This document shows, in pieces, positions 54,643-63,539 of a stretch of 64,000 bases of DNA. The notes beneath the pieces are model-generated. The model had not been told where the DNA came from. It did no database searches and saw nothing but the letters and a program-made list of their open reading frames with translations. The stretch is from positions 124,001 to 188,000 of the forward strand of contig JAWQEG010000506.1 of assembly GCA_033782935.1 (NCBI GenBank), in the 5' to 3' direction. A program made the translations under genes and the position numbers. Within the stretch, counting starts at the first letter, position 1, and each line of letters begins with the position of its first letter. Origin of the DNA: Petrolisthes cinctipes (taxonomy: Eukaryota > Arthropoda > Malacostraca > Decapoda > Porcellanidae).

Positions 54643-56234
54643 CTATCACTGAGTAAGCATGTACAGATCGCTTGTGGGACCCAAAAATATCGAATTTTCG
54701 GGTGATTTGAGACTGAATTTGAGATATAAACAGGTACAGAAGATGCATGCATATTTCGACTTTTTGCACTTAAAATATCGATTATGAGTATGTTTTGGGT
54801 CTGTATCTTGATACCATTCTAGCAAGGAGTAGGCATGTACAGATTGCTTCTGGGACCCAAAAATATCGAATTTTCGGGTGTTTTGAGCCCGAATTTGAGA
54901 TATAAACGGGTACAGAAGATGCATGCACATATCTACTTTGGGCACCCAAAATATAGATTTTGAGCATGTTTTGGGCCTGTATTTAAATAAATACTCTAAC
55001 ACGGAGTAGGCATGTACAGATCGTTTCTGGGACCCAAAAATTTCGAATTTTCGTGTATTTTGAGCCTGAATTTGAGATATAAACGGGTACAGGAGATCTA
55101 TGCACATATCGACTTTGGGCACTCAAAATATCGATTTTCAGTATGTTTTGGGCCTATATTTTGAAAATACTCTAACACTGAGTAGGCATGTACAGATCGC
55201 TTCTGGGACCCAAAAATATCGAATTTTCGTGATTTATGAGCCTGAATTTGAAATATAAACGAGTACAGATGATGCATGCACATATCGACGTTTTGCACCT
55301 TAAATATCGATTTTGAGCATGTTTTGGGTCTGTATCTTGAAAACATTCTAGCACTGAGTAGGCATGTACAGATTTCTTCTGGGACCCAAAAATATTGAAT
55401 TTTCGGGTGTTTTGAGCCTGAATTTAAAATATAAACACGTACAGAAGAATGATACACATATTGACTTTGGGCAACTAAAATATCGATTTTCATTATGTTT
55501 TTTGCCTGTATTTTGAAAATACTCTAACACGGAGTAGGCATGTACAGATCGTTTCTGAGACCCAAAAATATCGAATTTTTGGGTGTTTTGAGCCTGAATT
55601 TGAGATATAAAAAGGTACAGAAGATCCATGCACATATCGACATTGGGCTCCTAAAATATCGATATTTTGCATTTTTTGGGCCTATATTCTGAAAATATTC
55701 TAGCACTAAGTAGGCATGTACAAATCGCTTCTTTGACCAAAAAATATCGAATTTTCGGGTGTTTTGAGCCTGAATTTGAGATATAAACAGGTACAGAAGA
55801 TGCATGCATATATCGACTTTTTGCACCTAAAATATCGATTATGAGCATGTTTTGGGTCTGTATCTTGAAAACATTCTAGCAAGGAGTAGGCATGTACAGA
55901 TCGCTTCTGGGACCCAAAAATATCGAATTTTGGGTGTTTTTGAGCCTGAATTTGAGATATAAACAAGTACGGAAGATGCATGCACATATCGACTTTGGAC
56001 ACCTAAAATATCGATATTCAGCATGTTTTGGGCCTATATTTTGAAAACATTCTAGCACTGAGTAATCATGTACAGGTCGCTTCTTGAACCCAAAAATATT
56101 GAATTTTCGGGTGTTTTGAGCCTGAATTTGATATATAAACGGATACTGAAGATGCATGCACATATCGACGTTTTGCACCTAAAATATCGATTTTGAGCAT
56201 GTTTTGGGTCTGTATTTTGAAAATATTCTAGCAC
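54643..56234. repeat. Large satellite superrepeat, partial copy III
   Basis: Bases 54646-55122 match 47600-48076 at an offset of 7,046 bp (40 units plus 6). Bases 55098-55493 also match 52809-53204 (13 units plus 1). The match fades near 56.2 kb. Confidence 0.7.
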
Positions 56235-59200
56235 TGAGTAGGCATGTACAGAACGTTTCTGAGACCCAAAAATATCGAATTTTCAGGTGTTTTAAGCCCG
56301 ATTTTGAGATATAAACGGGTACAGAAGATCCATAAACATATCGACTTTGGGCACTCAGAATATCGATTTTCAGTATGTTTTGGGCTTATCTTATGAAAAT
56401 ACTCTAACACTAAGTAGGCATGTACAGATCGCTTCTGGGACCCAAAATATTGAATTTTCGGGTGTTTTGAGCCTGAATTTGAGATATAAACGGGTACAGA
56501 AGATGCATGCACATATCGACTTTGGGCATCTAAAATATCGATATTTAGCATGTTTTGGGACTATATTTTGAAAATATTCTAGCACTGAGTAGGCATGTAC
56601 AGATCGCTTCTGGGAACCAAAAATATCGAATTTTCGGGTGTTTTCAGCCTGAATTTGAGATATAAACGGGTACAGAAGATGCATTCACATATTGACTTTG
56701 GGCACCCAAAATATCGATTTTCATTATGTTTAGCCCTGTATTTTTTAAATACTCTATTACGGAGTAGGCATGTACAGATCGCTTCTGGGACCCAAAAATA
56801 TCGAATTTTCGGGTGTTTTGAGCCTGAATTTGAGATATAAACGGGTACAGAAGATGCATACACATATTGAGTTTGGGCACCTAAAATATCGATTTTCAGC
56901 ATGTTTTGGGCCTGTATTTTGAAAATACTCCAATACTTAGTAGACATGTACAGATCGCTTCTGGGACCCAAAAATATCGAATTTTCGGGTGTTTTGAGTC
57001 TGAATTTGGGATATAAACGGGTACAGAAGATGCATGCACATATCGAATTTGGGCACCTACAATATCGATTTTTAGCATGTTTTGGGACTTTATTTTGAAA
57101 ATATTCTAGCACTGAGTAGGCATGTACAGATCGTTTCTAAGACCCAAAAATATCGAATTTTCGGGTGTTTTGAGTCTGAATTTGGGATATAAACGGGTAC
57201 AGCAGAATCATACACATAGTGACTTTGGGCAACTAAAATATCGATTTTCATTATGTTTTGGGCCTATATTTTGAAAATACTCTAACACGGAGTAGGCATG
57301 TACAGATCGTTTCTAAGACCAAAAAATATCGAATTTTCGTGTGTTTTGACTCCTAATTTGGGATATAAACGTGTACAGAAGATGCATGCACATATTGACT
57401 TTGGACACCTAAAATATCGATTTTTAGCATGTTTTGAGCCTATAATTTGAAAACATTCTAGCACTGAGTAGGCATGTACAGATCGCTTCTGGGACCCAAA
57501 AATATCGAATTTTCGGGTGTTTTGAGCCTGAATTTGGGATATAAACGGGTACTGAAGATGCATGCACATATTGACTTTGGGCATCTAAAATATCGATTTT
57601 CATTATGTTTAGCTCTGTATTTTTAAAATACTCTATTACGGAATAGGCATGTACAGATCGCTTCTGGGACCCAAAAATATCGAATTTTCGGGTGTTTTGA
57701 GTCTGAATTTGAGATATAAACGAGTACAGAAGATCCATGCACATATCGACTTTGGGCACTCAAAATATCGATTTTCAGTATATTTTGGGCCTATATTTTG
57801 AAAATACTCTAACACTTAGTAGGCATGTACAGATCGCTTCTGGGACCCAAAAATATCGAATTTTCGGGTGTTTTGAGCCTGAATTTGGGATATAAACATG
57901 TACAGAAGATGCATACACATATTGACTTTGGGCACCTAAAATATCTATTTTCAGCATGTTTTGGGCCTGTATTTTGAAAATATTCTAGCACTGAGTAGGC
58001 ATGTACAGATCGCTTCTGGGACCCAAAAACATCGAATTTTCGGGTGTTTTGAGCCTGAATTTGGAATATAAACTGGTACATAAGAATCATACACATATTG
58101 ACTTTGGGCAACTAAAATATCGATTTTCATTATGTTTTGGGCCTGTATTTTGAAAAAACTCGAACACAGAATAGGCATGTACAGATCGTTTCTGAGACCC
58201 AAAAATATCGAATTTTCGTGTGTTTTGAGCCTGAATTCGAGATATAAACGGGTACAGAAGATACATTCACATATTGACTTTGGGCACCTAAAATATCGAT
58301 TTTCAGCAAGTTTTGGGCCTGTATTTTGAAAATACTCTAACACTTAGTAGGCCTGTACAGATCTTTTCTAAGACCCAAAATTATCGAATTTTCGGGTGTT
58401 TTGAGCCTGAATTTGGGATATAAACGGGTACAGAAGATGCATGCACATATCGACTTTGGACATCTACAATATCGATTTTAAGCATGTTTTGAGACTTTAT
58501 TTTGAAAACATTCTAGCACTGAGTAGGCATGTACAGATCGCTACTGGGACCCAAAAATATCGAATTTTCGGGTGTTTTGAGCCTAAATTTGGGATATAAA
58601 TATGTACATAAGATGCATACACATATTGACTTTGGGCACCTAAATTATCGATTTTCAGCATGTTTTGGGCCTGTATTTTGAAAATACTGTAGCACTGAGT
58701 AGGCATGTACAGATCGATTCTGGGACCCAAAAATATCGAATTCTTGGGGGTTTTGACCCTGAATTTGGGTTATAAACGGGTACAGAAGATGCATGCACAT
58801 ATCGACTTTGGGCACCTACAATATCGATTTTTAGCATGTTTTTGGACTTTATTTTGAAAACATTCTAGCATTAAGTAGGCATGTACAGATCGCTACTGGG
58901 ACCCAAAAATATCGAATTTTCGGGTGTTTTGAGCCTGAATTTGGGATATAAACATGTACAGAAGATGCATACACATATTGACTTTGGGCACCTAAATTAT
59001 CGATTTTTAGCGTGTTGTTTGCCTCTATTTTGAAAACACTCTAACACTGTGTAGGCATGTACAGATCGTTTCTGAGACCCAAATATATCGAATTTTCGGG
59101 TGATTTGAGCCTGAATTTGGGATATAAACGGGTACAGAAGATCCATGTACATATCGACTTTGGGCACTTAAAATGTCGATTTACAGTATATTTTGGGCCT

Positions 59201-61517
59201 ATATTTTGAAAATACTCTAACACTGAGTAGGCATGTACAGATCGCTTCTTGGACCCAAAAATATCGAATTTTCGGGTGTTTTGAGCCTGAATTAGAGATA
59301 TAAACAGGTACAGAAGATGCATGCACATATCGACTTTGTGCACCTACAATATCGATATTTAGCATGTTTTGGGCGTGTATTTTGAAAATCTTCTAGCACT
59401 GAGTAGACATGTACAGATCGCTTCTGGGACCCAAAAATATCGAATTTTAGGGTATTTTGAGCCTGAATTTGGGATATAAACTGGTACAGAAAAATCATAC
59501 ACATATTGACTTTGGGCAACTAAAATATCGATTTTCATTATGTTTTTTGCCTGTATTTTGAAAATACTCTAACACGGATTAGGCATGTACAGATCGTTTC
59601 TGAGACCCAAAAATATCGAATTTTCGGTTGTTTTGAGCCTAAATTTGCGATATAAACGGGTACAGAAGATCCATGCACATATCGACATTGGGCACTCAAA
59701 ATGTCGATTTACAGTATGTTTTGGGCCTATATTTTGAAAAAACTCTAACACTGAGTAGGCATGTACAGATCGCTTCTGGGACCCAAAAATATAGAATTTT
59801 CGGGTGTTTTGAGCCTGAATTTAAAATATAAACGAGTACAGAAGATGCATGCACATATCGACTTTGGGCACCTAAATAATCGATATTTAGCATGTTTTGG
59901 GCCTGTATTTTGAAAATACTCTAACACGGATTAGGCATGTACAGATTGTTTCTGGGACCCAAAAATATCGAATTTTCGGGTGTTTTGCGTAATAATTTGA
60001 GATATAAACGGGTACAGAAGATGCATGCACATATCGACTTTAGGCACCTACAATAGCGTTTTTTAGCATGTTTTGTTACTTTATTTTGAAAATATTCTAG
60101 CACTAAGTAGGCATGTACAGATCGCTTCTGGGACCCAAAAATATCGAATTTTCGGGGGTTTTGAGCCTGAATTTAGGATATAAACTGGTACAGAAGAATC
60201 ATACACATATTGACTTTGGGCAACTAAAATATCGATTTTCATTATATTTTGGGCCTGTATTTTGAAAATATTCTAGCACTGAGTAGGCATGTACAGATCG
60301 CCTCTGGGACCCAAAAATATTGAATTTTCGGGTGTTTTGAGCCTGAATTTGAGATATAAACTGGTATAGAATATGCATGCACATATTGACTTTTTGCACT
60401 TAAAATATCGATTTTGAGCATGTTTTGGGTCTGTATCTTGATAACATTTTATCAAGGAGTAGGCATGTACAGATCGCTTCTGGGACCTAAAAATATCGAA
60501 TTTTCGTGTGTTTTGATCGTGAATTTGGGATATAAACTGGTACGGAAGATGCATGCACATATTGACTTTCTCAACTAAAATATCGATTTTTATGATGTTT
60601 GGGCCTGTATTTTGAAAATACTCTAACACGGAGTAGGCATGTACAGATCGTTTCTTAGACCCAAAAATATCAAATTTTCGGGTGTTTTGAGCTTGAATTT
60701 GGGATATAAACGGGTACAGAAGATACATGCACATATTGACTTTGGGCAACTAAAATATCGATTTTTATGATGTTTTGGGCCTGTATTTTGAAAATACTCT
60801 AACACGGAGTAGGCATGTACAGATCGTTTCTGAGACCCAAAAATATCGAATTTTCGGGTGTTTTGAGCTTGAATTTGGGATATAAACGCGTACAGAAGAT
60901 ACATGCACATATTGACTTTGGGCAACTAAAATATCGATTTTCATTTTGTTTTGGTCCAGTATTTTGAAAATACTCTAACACGGAGTAGGCATGTACAGAT
61001 TGCTTCTGGGACCCAAAAATATCGAATTTTCGGGTGTTTTGAGACTGAATTTGGGATATAAACGGGTACAGAAGATGCATGCACATATTGACTTTGGGCA
61101 CCTAAAATATCGATTTTTAGCATGTTTTGGGCCTATATTTTGAAAACATTCTAACACTGATTAGGCATGTACAGATCGCTTCTGGGACCCAAAAATATCG
61201 AATTTTCGGGTGTTTTGAGCCTGAATTTGAAATATAATCAGGTACAGAAGATGCATGCACATATCGACTTTGGGCACCTACAATATCAATTATTAGCATG
61301 TTTTGGGACTTTATTTTTAAAATATTCTAGCACTGAGTAGGCATGTACAGATCGCTTCTGGGACCCAAGAATATCGAATTTTCGGGTGTTTTGAGCCTGA
61401 ATTTGGGATATAAACTGGTACAGAAGAATCATACACATATTGACTAAATATCGATTTTCCTTATCTTTTTTGCCTCTATTTTGAAAATACTCTAACACGG
61501 AGTAGGCATGTACAGAT
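56235..61517. repeat. Terminal satellite zone before the retrotransposon
   Basis: About 30 units, mostly close to consensus, with no long duplication that I can see. Two adjacent units near 60.59-60.95 kb are nearly identical (TTTTATGATGTTT, GAGCTTGAATTTGGG, AGATACATGCACATATTG), pointing to a recent single-unit duplication. The last full unit has lost 11 bp near 61444. No gene. Confidence 0.8.
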
Positions 61518-61590
61518 TGTAACGGGTAGTTACGATGTAGTGAAGATGTTACCTTTACTTAGGGTGAATGACAAATCAGTTTTGTGTTGG

Positions 61591-61613
61591 TCTAGTCTAG
61601 TCTAGTCTAGTCT
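61591..61613. repeat. TCTAG microsatellite in LTR
   Basis: Four tandem TCTAG followed by TCT. It lies just after the AATAAA on the minus strand (there read as AGACTAG repeats). A short run like this could vary between element copies. Confidence 0.85.
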
Positions 61614-61614
61614 G

Positions 61615-61620
61615 TTTATT
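61615..61620 (-). terminator. Polyadenylation signal AATAAA in LTR
   Basis: AATAAA on the minus strand, 28 bp past the downstream TATA box, in the expected R region of the LTR. Confidence 0.55.
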
Positions 61621-61647
61621 TCTTCAGGTTTTACATTGCATATAAGG

Positions 61648-61654
61648 TTTTATA
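61648..61654 (-). promoter_or_regulatory. TATA box, downstream copy, in LTR
   Basis: TATAAAA on the minus strand, 37 bp after the first. The preceding CATATTCCAGGTT is shared by both copies. Transcription would be expected about 25-30 bp further on, near the AATAAA, which would place the U3/R boundary around 61620. That is inference. Confidence 0.55.
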
Positions 61655-61677
61655 GCTAACCTGGAATATGATCATGT

Positions 61678-61694
61678 GACTATATTTTATAGTC
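61678..61694. other. Perfect inverted repeat in LTR
   Basis: GACTATA, three-base spacer TTT, TATAGTC. It overlaps the upstream TATA box. Role unknown. Confidence 0.7.
61685..61691 (-). promoter_or_regulatory. TATA box, upstream copy, in LTR
   Basis: TATAAAA on the minus strand, within a 20-bp segment (61688-61707) repeated with two differences 37 bp downstream. It also lies in a perfect inverted repeat, GACTATA-TTT-TATAGTC (61678-61694). Confidence 0.55.
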
Positions 61695-61739
61695 AACCTG
61701 GAATATGCTCAATCATATACATAAAGGTTGCCTGCTACA

Positions 61740-61751
61740 ATACTCCCCCCC
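61740..61751 (-). other. Polypurine tract
   Basis: Minus strand G7AGTAT immediately before the LTR's TGTAGC. It begins at the base after the pol stop codon TAA (61752-61754), leaving only 12 bp between pol and the LTR. This is the expected plus-strand DNA priming site of LTR retroelements. Confidence 0.8.
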
Positions 61752-61868
61752 TTAGTGACGATGAATGAGGAACGATACAGTCTTCTTAGGGCGTCCGCTT
61801 GCATTTCCTGGAGGGACTTGGTGGTTGGTATAGGATGAAATGGAAGATGCCATTTCTGAATGGTGTAG

Positions 61869-61988
61869 CAGGAAAGCTGGTTTCACTCGATCTATTGAGA
61901 CCACGTAGGAGGATCCATTGTGGTTAATCGTCATGGTTTTCCTTGTTCTTTTGATGACTGCGAACGGACCCTCGTATGGAGGTTGTAA
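61869..61988 (-). other. Integrase C-terminal GPY/F-like module
   Basis: LQPPYEGPFAVIKR followed by VVSIDRVKPAFL, read downstream of the nonsense codon. GPY/F modules occur at the C-terminus of many Ty3/gypsy integrases. No chromodomain is visible in the remaining about 38 residues before the stop, so chromatin targeting through a chromodomain is not supported. Confidence 0.75.
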
Positions 61989-62240
61989 TGGTTTCCTAAC
62001 AGAGTCCACTCGTTCGAAGACGTGTGTACAGGTGGCGAGTTCTTGGCTGACGAACGTTTTAGAAGAGGTTTTCCGTGGCTGCACTGGCTGTAGCTTATGC
62101 ATGGATTCTTTGAGGGTACTGGTGAAGTCTTGGACACTGCAGGGCTTGGGATCAATGGTGCTCGAGAGGAACTCGCCTGGGAGTCTGAGCGTGGTTCCAT
62201 AGACAAGTTCAGCAGAGGAGTAACCAATGTCTTCTTTTAC

Positions 62241-62243
62241 TTA
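62241..62243 (-). other. In-frame nonsense codon TAA in pol
   Basis: TAA follows LLGIRT and precedes VKEDIGYSSAELVYG in the same frame, a stretch normally continuous in this family. No frameshift is needed on either side. It may be a real inactivating mutation or a base-call error. Confidence 0.88.
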
Positions 62244-62312
62244 GGTACGTATACCAAGGAGAACGATTGGCAGAGTCACAGTCCAGTCAGCACGATTTTC
62301 TGCCGTGGCTGT

Positions 62313-62672
62313 AAGTGATGATTTAAGTTGGCGATGAAAACGTTCAACAAGGCCATTTGACTGAGGATGGTAGCTCGTAGTTCTATAGCGTTTAATTCCC
62401 AGTAGAGACATTATCTTGTTCCAGAAGCAGGACTCAAATTGGCTTCCACGATCCGAAGTTAGGCTGAGCGGTACCCCAAATCTAGAAATCCATGTGTCGA
62501 TGAAAGCTTTGGCAACAGTGTCTGTTGTGATATTAGTAAGTGGTGCAGCTTCTGGCCAGCGAGTAAATTTGTCGACGCAGGTGAGAATATACCTGAACCC
62601 ATTGGAGTAAGGTAGCGGGCCGACGATGTCAACATGAACGTGATGAAATCTTTCAGTAACTGGTGTGAATGT
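62313..62672 (-). other. Integrase catalytic core (DDE)
   Basis: Inserts the element's DNA into the genome. D444 in VHVDIVGPLP, D503 in TSDRGSQFES and E539 in HPQSNGLVERFHRQLK form the D,D35E triad. Intact. The nonsense codon lies 33 codons after E539, so a truncated product would keep the triad but lose the C-terminal domain. Confidence 0.92.
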
Positions 62673-62699
62673 TGCTGCAGGGGAGATTGTGTGGCGTGT

Positions 62700-62846
62700 C
62701 ACTTTTGAAGCTTGGCACTTCACACAGGTGCGAATCCAACCCCTGACATCTTTGTTGATGCCCGACCAAATGAATCTTGAACGCATCATTTCTTGTGAAG
62801 CTCGTATTCCAGGGTGAGAGAGGTCATGCAGTTGATGGAAGAGAGG
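62700..62846 (-). other. Integrase N-terminal zinc finger (H2C2)
   Basis: H-x3-H-x29-C-x2-C within HDLSHPG and TCVKCQ, the standard zinc-binding fold in front of retroelement integrase cores. All four ligands are present. Confidence 0.9.
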
Positions 62847-63041
62847 GTACCGGTGATTCTTTGGCAGGTAAGGTCTGTTAGTGCCAGTAGATGTGTCCAC
62901 ATAGAGCTGTATGCGAGTCCCCGGGATTTCAACTTTCCTCATCTTTAATGCTGCATTTTCCTTTAATTGCTGGAGCTCAGCATCATTTTCTTGATCTGCA
63001 GCAATGGCGGCATAATTGATAAGAGTTGAAGAGACTGCTGT

Positions 63042-63413
63042 GATGTTGCGGGACAGCGCATCTGCAGGTGCATTCTCAATTCCTTTGAAATGTCGAATGT
63101 CCGTTGTGAACTGTGAAATGAAGTCCATTTGGCGGAATTGTCTAGGAGTGTATTCTGTCTTGTTGTTCACGAAGATTGTTGTTAGAGGCTTGTGATCTGT
63201 GTAGATGTGAAATTTTCTACCTTCAATAAAATACCGGAAACGTTTGATTGCCTTGTAGATTGCTAGAAGCTCTCGGTCGAAGGCACTGTATTTCATTTCG
63301 GTATTGCTGAGCTTTTTGGAGAAGAAGGTGATGGGCTTCCAGCTTCCGTCTATGTATTGCTGTAAGACCGCGCCAATACCAGTGCCTGACGCGTCTGTAG
63401 AGATGGATGTCTT
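63042..63413 (-). other. RNase H domain
   Basis: Degrades the RNA strand of the RNA-DNA hybrid during reverse transcription. TDASGTGIGAVL carries D189, FDRELLAI carries E230, YTDHKPL carries D255 and APADALSR carries D300. The four acidic residues are complete, and spacing is as usual in gypsy elements. Confidence 0.92.
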
Positions 63414-63539
63414 GGCATTTGGGGTGGGATAACTTAGGGCAGCTACCTCACTGAGTGCCTTTTTTGCCGCATTGAACGCATTGTCAGCTTCTGAAGTCCA
63501 GTCAAGTTTGATGGATTGACCTTTCTTGCAGGGCTTTGT

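Larger units (their letters stand above)
1..61517. repeat. 176-bp satellite DNA array, about 350 head-to-tail units
   Basis: The landmark CATGTACAGATCG recurs every 176 bp from base 21 to base 61508. Phase counting gives 350 units once four short deletions (near 5911, 17340, 43437 and 61444) and about 15 bp of small insertions are allowed for. All units examined have the same orientation. Within the consensus I read, key blocks are CATGTACAGATCG (1-13), TATCGAATTTTCGGG (31-45), AAAATATCGATTTT (115-128), GTATTTTGAAAATAC (146-160) and a terminal GGAGTAGG. GC is about 40%. Nucleosome-sized units with HOR structure are typical of centromeric or pericentromeric satellites, but location and function here are inference. 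The array runs off the left window edge and is cut on the right by a retrotransposon LTR. Confidence 0.98.
61518..61739 (-). repeat. 3' LTR, 222 bp
   Basis: On the minus strand it runs from TGTAGCAGGC (61739) to CCCGTTACA (61518). The ends form a short inverted repeat, TGTAGC against GTTACA, with the canonical TG...CA. It directly follows a polypurine tract. Inside are two TATAAAA boxes, an AATAAA signal and a TCTAG microsatellite. The 5' LTR is off the window, so LTR divergence and the target-site duplication cannot be checked. A 4-5 bp duplication, if present, would be drawn from the bases just before 61518 (ending CAGAT). Confidence 0.88.

Noticed and set aside
1..61517. Several hundred open frames of 60-277 codons across the satellite as protein genes
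   Set aside because: They recur once per unit, shift frame each unit because 176 is not a multiple of 3, end wherever a variant creates a stop, and show no start context, domain or conserved reading frame.
1..61517. CRISPR array or other prokaryotic repeat system
   Set aside because: There are no short repeats separated by unique spacers. The whole 176-bp unit is repeated and varies throughout, and the adjoining element is a eukaryotic LTR retrotransposon.
1..61517. Primate alpha satellite or a CENP-B box
   Set aside because: Unit length is 176, not 171, and the sequence is unrelated. No match to the TTCGNNNNANNCGGG core was found on either strand of the consensus; TTCGGGTG and TTCGATAT lack the required downstream bases.
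61931..62227. Separate 98-codon minus-strand frame overlapping the integrase C-terminus
   Set aside because: It is a different frame from pol. The pol frame itself continues through this stretch after the nonsense codon.
61918..62610. Plus-strand open frames opposite pol (for example 61918-62202, 62097-62318, 62416-62610)
   Set aside because: They are antisense shadows of the integrase coding strand, with no recognisable domains.
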